Positions 1-13,944 of a DNA stretch of 64,000 nucleotides are shown here, piece by piece. How positions within the stretch are numbered: position 1 is the first letter of the stretch; each line of letters begins with the position of its first letter. Source of the DNA: Bombus terrestris (taxonomy: Eukaryota; Arthropoda; Insecta; Hymenoptera; Apidae). The translations under genes were made by a program, and so were the position numbers. The notes under the pieces were generated by a model. It was not told the DNA's origin. It saw only the letters and a list, made by a program, of their open reading frames with translations, and did no database searches. The DNA lies in the NCBI RefSeq assembly GCF_910591885.1, contig NW_025963548.1, positions 6,873,501 through 6,937,500 of the forward strand, in the 5' to 3' direction.

Positions 1-84
1 TCATAACGTTATACGTCATATAGTAATGCAATATAACGTTATACGTTATAACGTATAGCATAAAACGTTATACGTCATATAGTT

Positions 85-450
85 ATGCAATATAACATTA
101 TACGTCCTATAGTGATGCAACATAACGTTATACGTTACTATGTAATAGTACAAAACGTTATACGTCACATGGTGATGCAATATAACGTTATACGGTATAA
201 TGTAATAGTTCATAACGGTATACTTCATGTAGTGTTGCAATATAACGTTATACGTCCTATAGCGATGCAATATTTCGTTATACGATATTACGTAATAGTA
301 CAAAACTTTATACGTCACATGGTGATGCAATATAACGTTATACGTTATAATGTAGTAGTTTATAACGGTATACTTGATATAGTGATGCAATATAACGTTA
401 TACGTCCTATAGTAATGCAATGTAACGCTATACGTTATTACGTAATAGTA
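85..450. repeat. 150-bp pentamer HOR
   Basis: Five successive monomers repeat as a set with a 150-bp period: a CTATGTAATAGTAC-type or ATTACGTAATAGTAC-type class B unit, a CACATGG class A unit, a TATAATGTAATAGTT-type class B unit, a CTTCATGTAGTG or CTTGATATAGTG unit, and a CCTATAG class A unit. Two full sets and part of a third are visible here. The same pentamer organisation returns at 2333, 3740, 6467, 8924, 10933, 34432, 46411, 56057, 60725 and 63673. Confidence 0.75.
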
Positions 451-1350
451 CAAAACGTTATACGTCAAATAGTGATGCAATATAACATTACACGTCCTAT
501 AGTGATGCAATATAACGTTATACGTCCTATAGTGATGCAATATAACGTTATACGTCCTATGCATGATGCAATATACCGTTATGCGTTATAACGTAACAGT
601 TCATAACGTTATACGTCATATAGTGATGCAATATACCTTTATACATTATAACGCAATAGTATTAGACGCTATACGTCCTATAGTGATGCAATATAACGTT
701 ACACATCCTATAGTGATGCAATATAACGTCATGCGTTACAACGTAATAGTTCATAACGTTGTACGTCATATAGTAATGCAATATAACGTTATACATTATA
801 GCGCAATAGTATATGACGCTATACGTCCTATAGTGATGCAATATAACGTTACACGTCATATAGTGATGCAATGTAACGTTATGCGTTTTAACGTAATATT
901 TCATAACGTTATACGTCACATAGTAATGCAATATAACGTTATACGTCCTATAGTGATGCAATATAACGTTATGCGTTATAACGTAATAGCTCATAACGTT
1001 ATACGTCATATAGTAATGCAATATAACGTTATACGTTATAACGTATAGCATATAACGTTATACGTCTTATAGTGATGCAATATAACGTTATACGTCCTAT
1101 AGTGATGCAATATAACGTTATACGTAACTATGTAATAGCACAAAACGTTATACGTCACATGGTGATGCAATATAACGTTATACGTTATTGCGTATTAGTT
1201 CAAAACGTTATACGTCACATGGTGACGCAATATAGCGTTATACGTCATAACGTAATAGTATATAACGTTATACGTCCTATAGTGATGCAACATAATGTTA
1301 TACGTTATAACGTAATAGTTCAAAACGGTATAATTCATATAGTGATGCAA

Positions 1351-1680
1351 TATAACGTTATACGTCATAGAGTGATGCGCTATAACGTTATACGTCATAG
1401 AGTGATGCAATATAACGTTATACGTCATAGAGTGATGCAATATAACGTTATACGTCATAGAGTGATGCAGTATAACGTTATGCGCTATAACGTAATAGTT
1501 CATAACGGTATACTTCATATAGTGATGCAATGTAACGCTATACGTTATTACGTATTAGTTCAAAACGTTATACGTCACATGGTGATGCAATATAACGTTA
1601 TACGTCATAGAGTGATGCAATATAACGTTATACGTCATAGAATGATGCAATATAACGTTATACGTCATAGAGTGAAGCAA
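1351..1680. repeat. Homogenised CATAGAG monomer runs
   Basis: Four consecutive 30-bp monomers at 1351-1470 share the CATAGAGTGATG arm and differ only at their ends (GCGC, GCAA, GCAA, GCAG). Three more lie at 1591-1680, two of them with private substitutions (GAATGATG and GTGAAGC). Such single-monomer runs show amplification at the level of one unit, in contrast to the multi-monomer HORs around them. Confidence 0.85.
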
Positions 1681-3656
1681 TATAACGTTATGCGCTATAA
1701 CGTAGTAGCATATAACGTTATACGTCATATAGTGATGCAATATAACGTTATACGTCCTATAGTGATGCATTATAACGTTATGCGTTATAACGTAGTAGTT
1801 CATAACGTCATACGTCATATAGTAATGCAATTTAACGTTACATTCCTTTAGTGATGCAATATAGCGTTATACGTCATAACGTAATATTATATAACGTTAT
1901 ACGTCATATGGTGAGGCAATATAACGTTATGCGTTATAACGTAATAGTTCATAACGATATGCGTCATATAGTGATGCAATATACCGTTATACATTATAAC
2001 GCAATAGTATTAGACGCTATACGTCCTATAGTGATGCAATATAACTATATACGTCCTATAGTGATGCAATATAACGTTATACCTTATTACGTAATAGTAC
2101 AAAACGTTATACGTCATATAGTGATGCAATATAACGTTATGCGTTTTAATGTAATAGTTCATAACGTTATACGTCATATAGTAATGCAATATAACGTTAT
2201 ACGTCCTATAGTGATGCAATATAACGTTATGCGTTATAACGTAATAGTTCATAACGTTATACGTCATAGAGTAATGCAATATAACGTTATACGTTATAAC
2301 GTATAGCATAAAACGTTATACGTCATATAGTTATGCAATATAACATTATACGTCCTATAGTGATGCGATATAACGTTATACGTTACTATGTAATAGTACA
2401 AAACGTTATACGTCACATGGTGATGCAATATAACGTTATACGGTATAATGTAATAGTTCATAACGGTATACTTCATGTAGTGTTGCAATATAACGTTATA
2501 CGTCCTATAGCGATGCAATATTTCGTTATACGATATTACGTAATAGTACAAAACTTTATACGTCACATGGTGATGCAATATAACGTTATACGTTATAATG
2601 TAGTAGTTTATAACGGTATACTTGATATAGTGATGCAATATAACGTTATACGTCCTATAGTGATGCAATGCAACGCTATACGTTATTACGTAATAGTACA
2701 AAACGTTATACGTCATAGAGTGATGCAGTATAACGTTATGCGCTATAACGTAATAGTTCATAACGGTATACTTCATATAGTGATGCAATGTAACGCTATA
2801 CGTTATTACGTATTAGTTCAAAACGTTATACGTCACATGGTGATGCAATATAACGTTATACGTCATAGAGTGATGCAATATAACGTTATACGTCATAGAG
2901 TGATGCAATATAACGTTATACGTCATAGAGTGATGCAATATAACGTTATGCGCTATAACGTAGTAGCATATAACGTTATACGTCATATAGTGATGCAATA
3001 TTACGTTATACGTCCTATAGTGATGCATTATAACGTTATGCGTTATAACGTAGTAGTTCATAACGTCATACGTCATATAGTAATGCAATTTAACGTTATA
3101 CTCCTTTAGTGATGCAATATAGCGTTATACGTCATAACGTAATATTATATAACGTTATACGTCATATGGTGAGGCAATATAACGTTATGCGTTATAACGT
3201 AATAGTTCATAACGATATGCGTCATATAGTGATGCAATATACCGTTATACATTATAACGCAATAGTATTAGACGCTATACGTCCAATAGTGATGCAATAT
3301 AACGATATACGTCCTATAGTGATGCAATATAACGTTATACCTTATTACGTAATAGTACAAAACGTTGTACGTCATATAGTGATGCAATATAACGTTATGC
3401 GTTTTAACGTAATAGTTCATAATGTTATACGTCATATAGTGATGCAATATAACGTTATACGTCCTATACTGATGCAATATAACGTTATACGTTACTATGT
3501 AATAGCACAAAACGTTATACGTCATATAGTGATGCAATATAACGTTATGCGTTTTAACGTAATAGTTCATAACGTTATACGTCATATAGTAATGCAATAT
3601 AACGTTATACGTCCTATAGTGATGCAATATAACGTTATGCGTTATAACGTAATAGT

Positions 3657-5705
3657 TCATAACGTTAAACGTCATATAGTAATGCAATATAACGTTATAC
3701 GTTATAACGTATAGCATATAACGTTATACGTCATATAGTGATGCAAGATAACGTTATACGTCCTATAGTGATGCAATATAACGATATACGTTACTATGTA
3801 ATAGTACAAAACGTTATACGTCACATGGTGATGCAATATAACGTTATACGGTATAATGTAATAGTTCATAACGGTATACTTCATGTAGTGATGCAATATA
3901 ACGTTATAAGTCCTATAGCGATGCAATATTTCGTTATACGATATTACGTAATAGTACAAAACTTTATACGTCACATGGTGATGCAACATAACGTTATACG
4001 TTATAATGTAGTAGTTTATAACGGTATACTTGATATAGTGATGCAATATAACGTTATACGTCCTATAGTGATGCAATGTAATGCTATACGTTATTACGTA
4101 ATAGTACAAAACGTTATACGTCAAATAGTGATGCAATATAACATTACACGTCCTATAGTGATGCAATATAACGTTATACGTCCTATAGTGATGCAATATA
4201 ACGTTATACGTCCTATGCATGATGCAATATACCGTTATGCGTTATAACGTAACAGTTCATAACGTTATACGTCATATAGTGATGCAATATACCTTTATAC
4301 ATTATAACGCAATAGTATTAGACGCTATACGTCCTATAGTGATGCAATATAACGTTACACGTCCTATAGTGATGCAATATAACGTCATGCGTTACAACGT
4401 AATAGTTCATAACGTTGTACGTCATATAGTAATGCAATATAACGTTATACGTTATAACGTATAGCATATAACGTTATACGTCATATAGTGATGCAATATA
4501 CCTTTATACATTATAACGCAATAGTATTAGACGCTATACGTCCTATAGTGATGCAATATAACGTTACACGTCCTATAGTGATGCAATATAACGTAATGCG
4601 TTACAACGTAATAGTTCATAACGTTGTACGTCATATAGTAATGCAATATAACGTTATACATTATAGCGCAATAGTATATGACGCTATACGTCCTATAGTG
4701 ATGCAATATAACGTTACACGTCATATAGTGATGCAATGTAACGTTATGCGTTTTAACGTAATATTTCATAACGTTATACGTCACATAGTAATGCAATATA
4801 ACGTTATACGTCCTATAGTGATGCAATATAACGTTATGCGTTATAACGTAATAGTTCATAACGTTATACGTCATATAGTAATGCAATATAACGTTATACG
4901 TTATAACGTATAGCATATAACGTTATACGTCTTATAGTGATGCAATATAACGTTATACGTCCTATAGTGATGCAATATAACGTTATACGTAACTATGTAG
5001 TAGCACAAAACGTTATACGTCACATGGTGATGCAATATAACGTTATACGTTATTGCGTATTAGTTCAAAACGTTATACGTCACATGGTGACGCAATATAG
5101 CGTTATACGTCATAACGTAATAGTATATAACGTTATACGTCCTATAGTGATGCAACATAATGTTATACGTTATAACGTAATAGTTCAAAACGGTATAATT
5201 CATATAGTGATGCAATATAACGTTATACGTAACTATGTAGTAGCACAAAACGTTATACGTCACATGGTGATGCAATATAACGTTATACGTTATTGCGTAT
5301 TAGTTCAAAACGTTATACGTCACATGGTGACGCAATATAGCGTTATACGTCATAACGTAATAGTATATAACGTTATACGTCCTATAGTGATGCAACATAA
5401 TGTTATACGTTATAACGTATTAGTTCAAAACGTTATACGTCACATGGTGATGCAATATAACGTTATACGTCATAGAGTGATGCAATATAACGTTATACGT
5501 CATAGAGTGATGCAATATAACGTTATGCGCTATAACGTAGTAGCATATAACGTTATACGTCATATAGTGATGCAATATAACGTTATACGTCCTATAGTGA
5601 TGCATTATAACGTTATGCGTTATAACGTAGTAGTTCATAACGTCATACGTCATATAGTAATGCAATTTAACGTTACATTCCTTTAGTGATGCAATATAGC
5701 GTTAT
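3657..5705. repeat. Large HOR block, left copy 2
   Basis: Position 3657 corresponds to position 1 (offset 3,656). After a 209-bp insert shared with the third copy, the offset becomes 3,865. Similarity to copy 1 holds to about 5,700, just after the TTTAACGTTACATTCC monomer, where the sequence switches to simple trimers. A 240-bp internal duplication (4981-5420) is private to this copy. Confidence 0.82.
4981..5420. repeat. 240-bp tandem duplication (8 monomers)
   Basis: The segment from 4981 is repeated directly from 5221. The first 180 bp of each copy (4981-5160 and 5221-5400) are identical base for base by inspection, and the match continues to about 5,418 before the second copy moves to a different class B arm (GTATTAG instead of GTAATAG). 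The equivalent place in the blocks at 1.1 and 7.7 kb holds only one copy, so this is a recent in-register duplication. Confidence 0.92.
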
Positions 5706-6382
5706 GCGTTTTAACGTAATAGTTCATAACGTTATACGTCATATAGTAATGCAATATAACGTTATATGTCCTATAGTGATGCAATATAACGTTATGCGTT
5801 ATAACGTAATAGTTCATAACGTTATACGTCATATAGTAATGCAATATAACGTTATATGTCCTATAGTGATGCAATATAACGTTATGCGTTATAACGTAAT
5901 AGTTCATAACGTTATACGTCGTATAGTAATGCAATATAACGTTATACGTTATAACGTATAGCATAAAACGTTATACGTCATATAGTTATGCAATATAACA
6001 TTATACGTCCTATAGTGATGCAATATAACGTTATACGTTACTATGTAATAGTACAAAACGTTATACGTCACATGGTGATGCAATATAACGTTATACGGTA
6101 TAATGTAATAGTTCATAACGGTATACTTCATGTAGTGTTGCAATATAACGTTATACGTCCTATAGCGATGCAATATAACTATATACGTCCTATAGTGATG
6201 CAATATAACGTTATACCTTATTACGTAATAGTACAAAACGTTATACGTCATATAGTGATGCAATATAACGTTATATGTCCTATAGTGATGCAATATAACG
6301 TTATGCGTTATAACGTAATAGTTCATAACGTTATACGTCATATAGTAATGCAATATAACGTTATGCGTTATAACGTAATAGT
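5706..6382. repeat. Trimer and dimer spacer between HOR blocks
   Basis: A 90-bp trimer occurs as two consecutive copies, 5761-5850 and 5851-5940, differing by one base in the second (CGTCGTATAG). It combines a TATGTCCTATAG class A unit, a GCGTTATAACG class B unit and a CATATAGTAATG unit. It is followed by a 29-bp landmark monomer near 5957, a shortened pentamer stretch, and two 60-bp dimers near 6300-6420. Confidence 0.8.
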
Positions 6383-9300
6383 TCATAACGTTATACGTCA
6401 TATAGTAATGCAATATAACGTTATACGTTATAACGTATAGCATAAAACGTTATACGTCATATAGTTATGCAATATAACATTATACGTCCTATAGTGATGC
6501 AATATAACGTTATACGTTACTATGTAATAGTACAAAACGTTATACGTCACATGGTGATGCAATATAACGTTATACGGTATAATGTAATAGTTCATAACGG
6601 TATACTTCATGTAGTGTTGCAATATAACGTTATACGTCCTATAGCGATGCAATATTTCGTTATACGATATTACGTAATAGTACAAAACTTTATACGTCAC
6701 ATGGTGATGCAATATAACGTTATACGTTATAATGTAGTAGTTTATAACGGTATACTTGATATAGTGATGCAATATAACGTTATACGTCCTATAGTGATGC
6801 AATGTAACGCTATACGTTATTACGTAATAGTACAAAACGTTATACGTCAAATAGTGATGCAATATAACATTACACGTCCTATAGTGATGCAATATAACGT
6901 TATACGTCCTATAGTGATGCAATATAACGTTATACGTCCTATGCATGATGCAATATACCGTTATGCGTTATAACGTAACAGTTCATAACGTTATACGTCA
7001 TATAGTGAAGCAATATACCTTTATACATTATAACGCAATAGTATTAGACGCTATACGTCCCATAGTGATGGAATATAACGTTACACGTCCTATAGTGATG
7101 CAATATAACGTCATGCGTTACAACGTAATAGTTCATAACGTTGTACGTCATATAGTAATGCAATATAACGTTATACGTTATAACGTATAGCATATAACGT
7201 TATACGTCATATAGTGATGCAATATACCTTTATACATTATAACGCAATAGTATTAGACGCTATACGTCCTATAGTGATGCAATATAACGTTACACGTCCT
7301 ATAGTGATGCAATATAACGTCATGCGTTACAACGTAATAGTTCATAACGTTGTACGTCATATAGTAATGCAATATAACGTTATACATTATAGCGCAATAG
7401 TATATGACGCTATACGTCCTATAGTGATGCAATATAACGTTACACGTCATATAGTGATGCAATGTAACGTTATGCGTTTTAACGTAATATTTCATAACGT
7501 TATACGTCACATAGTAATGCAATATAACGTTATACGTCCTATAGTGATGCAATATAACGTTATGCGTTATAACGTAATAGTTCATAACGTTATACGTCAT
7601 ATAGTAATGCAATATAACGTTATACGTTATAACGTATAGCATATAACGTTATACGTCTTATAGTGATGCAATATAACGTTATACGTCCTATAGTGATGCA
7701 ATATAACGTTATACGTAACTATGTAATAGCACAAAACGTTATACGTCACATGGTGATGCAATATAACGTTATACGTTATTGCGTATTAGTTCAAAACGTT
7801 ATACGTCACATGGTGACGCAATATAGCGTTATACGTCATAACGTAATAGTATATAACGTTATACGTCCTATAGTGATGCAACATAATGTTATACGTTATA
7901 ACGTAATAGTTCAAAACGGTATAATTCATATAGTGATGCAATATAACGTTATACGTCATAGAGTGATGCGCTATAACGTTATACGTCATAGAGTGATGCA
8001 ATATAACGTTATACGTCATAGAGTGATGCAATATAACGTTATACGTCATAGAGTGATGCAGTATAACGTTATGCGCTATAACGTAATAGTTCATAACGGT
8101 ATACTTCATATAGTGATGCAATGTAACGCTATACGTTATTACGTATTAGTTCAAAACGTTATACGTCACATGGTGATGCAATATAACGTTATACGTCATA
8201 GAGTGATGCAATATAACGTTATACGTCATAGAGTGATGCAATAAAACGTTATACGTCATAGAGTGATGCAATATAACGTTATGCGCTATAACGTAGTAGC
8301 ATATAACGTTATACGTCATATAGTGATGCAATATAACGTTATACGTCCTATAGTGATGCATTATAACGTTATGCGTTATAACGTAGTAGTTCATAACGTC
8401 ATACGTCACATAGTAATGCAATTTAACGTTACATTCCTTTAGTGATGCAATATAGCTTTATACGTCATAACGTAATATTATATAACGTTATACGTCATAT
8501 GGTGAGGCAATATAACGTTATGCGTTATAACGTAATAGTTCATAACGATATGCGTCATATAGTGATGCAATATACCGTTATACATTATAACGCAATAGTA
8601 TTAGACGCTATACGTCCTATAGTGATGCAATATAACTATATACGTCCTATAGTGATGCAATATAACGTTATACCTTATTACGTAATAGTACAAAACGTTA
8701 TACGTCATATAGTGATGCAATATAACGTTATGCGTTTTAACGTAATAGTTCATAACGTTATACGTCATATAGTAATGCAAAATAACGTTGTACGTCCTAT
8801 AGTGATGCAATATAACGTTATGCGTTATAACGTAATAGTTCATAACGTTATACGTCATATAGTAATGCAATATAACGTTATACGTTATAACGTATAGCAT
8901 AAAACGTTATACGTCATATAGTTATGCAATATAACATTATACGTCCTATAGTGATGCGATATAACGTTATACGTTACTATGTAATAGTACAAAACGTTAT
9001 ACGTCACATGGTGATGCAATATAACGTTATACGGTATAATGTAATAGTTCATAACGGTATACTTCATGTAGTGTTGCAATATAACGTTATACGTCCTATA
9101 GCGATGCAATATTTCGTTATACGATATTACGTAATAGTACAAAACTTTATACGTCACATGGTGATGCAATATAACGTTATACGTTATAATGTAGTAGTTT
9201 ATAACGGTATACTTGATATAGTGATGCAATATAACGTTATACGTCCTATAGTGATGCAATGCAACGCTATACGTTATTACGTAATAGTACAAAACGTTAT

Positions 9301-10020
9301 ACGTCATAGAGTGATGCAGTATAACGTTATGCGCTATAACGTAATAGTTCATAACGGTATACTTCATATAGTGATGCAATGTAACGCTATACGTTATTAC
9401 GTATTAGTTCAAAACGTTATACGTCATAGAGTGATGCAATATAACGTTATACGTCATAGAGTGATGCAATATAACGTTATACGACATAGAGTGATGCAAT
9501 ATAACGCTATACGTCATAGAGTGATGCAATATAACGTTATGCGCTATAACGTAGTAGCATATAACGTTATACGTCATATAGTGATGCAATATAACGTTAT
9601 ACGTCCTATAGTGATGCAATATAACGTTATGCGTTATAACGTAGTAGTTCATAACGTCATACGTCATATAGTAATGCAATTTAACGTTATACTCCTTTAG
9701 TGATGCAATATAGCGTTATACGTCATAACGTAATATTATATAACGTTATACGTCATATGGTGAGGCAATATAACGTTATGCGTTATAACGTAATAGTTCA
9801 TAACGATATGCGTCATATAGTGATGCAATATACCGTTATACATTATAACGCAATAGTATTAGACGCTATACGTCCTATAGTGAAGCAAAATAACGATAGA
9901 CGTCCTATAGTGATGCAATATAACGTTATACCTTATTACGTAGTAGTACAAAACGTTATACGTCATATAGTGATGCAATATAACGTTATGCGTTTTAACG
10001 TAATAGTTCATAACGTTATA
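6383..10020. repeat. Large HOR block, left copy 3
   Basis: This is the most complete repeat of the first 3.4 kb. It differs from copy 1 by scattered substitutions (for example TGATGGAA near 7,070 and GTGAAGC near 7,008), by the 209-bp insert between about 6,980 and 7,200, and by a slightly different CATAGAG run near 9,420-9,540. Similarity to copy 1 ends near 10,020. Confidence 0.85.
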
Positions 10021-11870
10021 CGTCATATAGTAATGCAATATAACGTTATACGTCCTATAGTGATGCAATATAACGTTATGCGTTATAACGTAATAGTTCA
10101 TAACGTTATACGTCATATAGTAATGCAATATAACGTCATACGTTATAATGTAGTAGTTTACAACGGTATACTTGATATAGTGATGCAATATAACGTTATA
10201 CGTCCTATAGTGATTCAATGTAACACTATACGTTATTACGTAATAGTACAAAACGTTATACGTCAAATAGTGATGCAATATAACATTACACGTCCTATAG
10301 TGGTGCAATATAACGTTATACGTCCTATAGTGATGCAATATAACGTTATACGTAATATAGTGATGCAATATAACGTTATACGTCCTATGCATGATGCAAT
10401 ATACCGTTATGCGTTATAACGTAATAGTTCATAACGTTATACGTCATATAGTGATGCAATATACCTTTATACATTATAACGCAATAGTATTAGACGCTAT
10501 ACGTCCTATAGTGATGCAATATAACGTTACACGTCCTATAGTGATGCAATATAACGTCATGCGTTACAACGTAATAGTTCAGAACGTTGTACGTCATATA
10601 GTGATGCAATATACCGTTATACATTATAACGCAATAGTATTAGACGCTATACGTCATATAGTGATGCAATATGACGTTATACGTCCTATAGTGATGCAAT
10701 ATGACGTTATACGTCCTATAGTGATGCAGTATAACCTTAGGTGTTATAACGTCATAGATCATAACGTTATACGTCATATGGTGAGGCAATATAACGTTAT
10801 GCGTTATATCGTAATAGTTCATAACGTTATACGTCATATAGTAATGCAATATAACGTTATACGTTATAACGTATAGCATATAACGTTATACGTCATATAG
10901 TGATGCAAAATGACGTTATACGTCCTATTGTGATGCAATATAACGTTATACGTTACTATGTAATAGTACAAAATGTTATACGTCACATGGTGATGCAATA
11001 TAACGTTATACGGTATAATGTAATAGTTCATAACGGTATAATTCATGTAGTGATGCAATATAACGTTATACGTCCTATAGTGATGCAATATAAAGTTATA
11101 CGATATTACGTAATAGTACAAAACTTTATACGTCACATGGTGATGCAATATAACGTTATACGTTATAATGTAACAGTTCATAACGGTATACTTCATATAG
11201 TGATGCAATATAACGTTATACGTCCTATAGTGATGCAATGTAACGCTATACGTTATTACGTAATAGTACAAAACTTTATACGTCACATGGTGATGCAATA
11301 TAACGTTATACGTTATAATGTAATAGTTCATAACGGTATACTTCATATAGAGATGCAATATAACGTTATACGTCCTATAGTGATGCAATGTAACGCTATA
11401 CGTTATTACGTAATAGCACAAAACGTTATACGTCAAATAGTGATGCAATATAACATTACACGTCCTATAGTGATGCAATATAACGTTATACGTCCTATAG
11501 TGATGCAATATAACGTTATACGTCCTATAGTGATGCAATATAACGTTATGCGTTACAACGTAATAGTTCATAACGTTATACGTCACATAGTAATGCAATA
11601 TAACGTTATACGTCCTATAGTGATGCAATATAACGTTATACCTTATTACGTAATAGTACAAAACCTTATACGTCATATAGTGATGCAATATAACGTTATG
11701 CGTTATAACGTAATAGTTCATAACGTTATACGTCATATAGTAATGCAATATAACGTTATACGTCCTATAGTGATGCAATATAACGTTATGCGTTATAACG
11801 TAATGGTTCATAACGTTATGCGTCATATAGTGATGGAATATACCGTTATACATTATAGCGCAATAGAATA
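10021..11870. repeat. Mosaic satellite with a 150-bp pentamer run
   Basis: Three pentamer sets with 150-bp period lie at 10933-11082, 11083-11232 and 11233-11382. Upstream, near 10,730, is a monomer with CCTTAGGTGTTATAACG. This looks like a relative of the GTTAGGTGTTATAACGTC unit that is part of the landmark cassette further right. A 29-bp landmark monomer lies near 10,875. Downstream the class B GCGTTATAACG dimers begin. There is nothing but satellite. Confidence 0.85.
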
Positions 11871-13040
11871 TGACGCTATACGTCCTATAGTGTTGCAACA
11901 TAACGTTATGCGTTATAACGTAATAGTTCATAACGTTATACGTCATATAGTAATGCAATATAACGTTATACGTCCTATAGGGATGCAATATAACGTTATG
12001 CGTTACAACGTAATAGCTCATAACATTGTACGTCATATAGTGATGCAATATAACGTTATACATTATAACGTAATAGTATATGACGCTATACGTCCTATAG
12101 TGAGGCAATATAACGTTATACGTTATTATTGTAATAGTTCATAACGGAATACTTCATATAGTGGTGCAATATACCGTTATACGTTATAACGTAATAGTTC
12201 ATAACGGTATACTTCATATAGTGATGCAATATACCGCTATACGTCCTATAGTGATGCAATTCGACGTTATACGTTATTACGTAATAGTGCAAAACGTTAT
12301 ACGACATATAGTGATGCAATATGACGTTATGCGTTATAACACTAATAGTTCATAATGTTATACGGCATATAGTAATGCAATATAACGTTATGCGTTATAA
12401 CGTAATATTTCATAACGTTATACGACATATAGTAATGCAATATAACGTTATACGTTATAACGTAGTAGCACATACCGTGATACGTCGTATAGTGATGCAA
12501 TATAACGTTATACGTCCTATAGTGATGCAACATAACGTTATACGATATTACGTAATAGTACAAAACGTTATACGTCACATGGTGATGCAATATAACGTTA
12601 TACGTTATAATGTAATAGTTCATAACGGTATACTTCATATAGTGATGCAATATAACGTTATACGTCCTATAGTGATGCAATGTAACGCTATACGTTATTA
12701 CGTATTATTTCAAAACGATATACGTCACATGGTGATGCAACATAGTGTTTTACGTCATAACGTAATAGTATATAACGTTATACGTCCTATAGTGATGGAA
12801 GATAACGTTGTACGTCCTATAGTCATGCAATATAACGTTATACGTTATAATTGTAATAGTTCATAACGGAATACTTCATATAGTGATGCAATATAACGTT
12901 ATGCGTTACAACGTAATAGTTCATAACGTTGTACGTCATATAGTGATGCAATATACCGTTATACGACCTATAGACTTGCAATATAACGTTATACGTTGTA
13001 ATATAATAGTTCATAGCGGTATACTTCATGTAGTGATGCA
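11870..13040. repeat. ~2 kb duplicated segment, copy 1
   Basis: This segment reappears at about 13,945-14,964. The offset is 2,074 at the left end, 1,984 after a 90-bp loss in the second copy, and 1,923 after a further 61-bp loss. Shared private markers include GTTATAACACTAATAG (near 12,335 and 14,319), TTATTATTGTAATAG (12,123 and 14,197) and the ACGACCTATAGACTT arm (12,963 and 14,886). Confidence 0.85.
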
Positions 13041-13944
13041 ATATTACGTTATACGTTATTGCGTATTAGTTCAAAACGTTATACGTTACATGGTGATGCA
13101 ATATAACGTTATACGTTATAATGTAGTAGTTAATAACGGTATACTTGATATAGTGATGCAATATAACGTTATACGTCCTATAGTGATGCAATGTAACGCT
13201 ATACGTTATTACGTAATAGTACAAAACGTTATACGTCAAATAGTGATGCAATATAACATTACACGTCCTATAGTGATGCAACACAACGTTATACGTCCTA
13301 TAGTGATGCAATATAACGTTATACGTCACGTGGTGATGCAATATAACGTTATACGTCCTATAGTGATGCAATATAACGTTATACGTCCTATGCATGATGC
13401 AATATACCGTTATGCGTTATAACGTAACAGTTCATAACGTTATACGTCATATAGTGATGCAATATACCGTTATACGTCCTATAGTGATGCAATATAACGT
13501 TATACGTCCTATAGTGATGCAATATAACGTTATACGTTACTATGTAATAGCACAAAACGTTATACGTCACATGGTGATGCAATATAACGTTATACGTTAT
13601 TGCGTATTAGTTCAAAACGTTATACGTCACATGGTGACGCAATATAGCGTTATACGTCATAACGTAATAGTATATAACGTTATACGTCCTATAGTAATGC
13701 AACATAATGTTATACGTTATAACGCAATAGTTCATAACGGTATACTTCATATAGTGATGCAATGTAACGCTATACGTTATTACGTATTAGTTCAAAACGT
13801 TATACGTCACATGGTGATGCAATATAACGTTATACGTTATAATGAAATATTTCAAAACGGTATAATTCATATAGTGATGCAATATAACGTTATACGTCAT
13901 AGAGTGATGCAATATAACGTTATACGTCATAGAGTGATGCAATA
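13041..13944. repeat. Mosaic satellite between the ~2 kb duplicates
   Basis: This stretch consists of left-type pentamers, a 31-bp GCATGATGC landmark monomer near 13,392, CACATGG monomers, and two CATAGAG monomers near 13,890-13,945. It reads as a truncated version of the block seen at 0.4-1.7 kb. No other content is visible. Confidence 0.8.

Larger units (their letters stand above)
1..3430. repeat. Large HOR block, left copy 1 (partial at window edge)
   Basis: This block recurs at 6383-10020. Positions 1 to about 600 match at an offset of 6,382, and about 610 to 3,430 match at 6,591. The 209-bp difference is an extra insert in the later copy (seven monomers, one of them 29 bp). The block starts with 150-bp pentamers, contains two CATAGAG runs, and near 2249-2700 holds a second copy of its own first ~450 bp (offset 2,248). 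It enters the window already in progress. Confidence 0.85.

Noticed and set aside
141..180. E-box or other transcription factor sites (CACATG) as promoters
   Set aside because: CACATGG is simply a class A variant repeated many times. There is no associated gene or other promoter element.
511..540. Regulatory role for TATAAC as a TATA box or -10 element
   Set aside because: It is part of the palindrome in every monomer, so it carries no positional information.
541..1050. CRISPR array (30-bp repeats alternating with 30-bp different units)
   Set aside because: The supposed spacers are related repeat monomers that recur hundreds of times, there are no unique spacers, no leader and no cas genes.
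12115..12145. Small RNA or tRNA genes in less regular monomers such as TTATTATTGTAATAG
   Set aside because: There is no cloverleaf, no A or B box and no conserved loop sequence; the change is a one-base insertion in a class B monomer.
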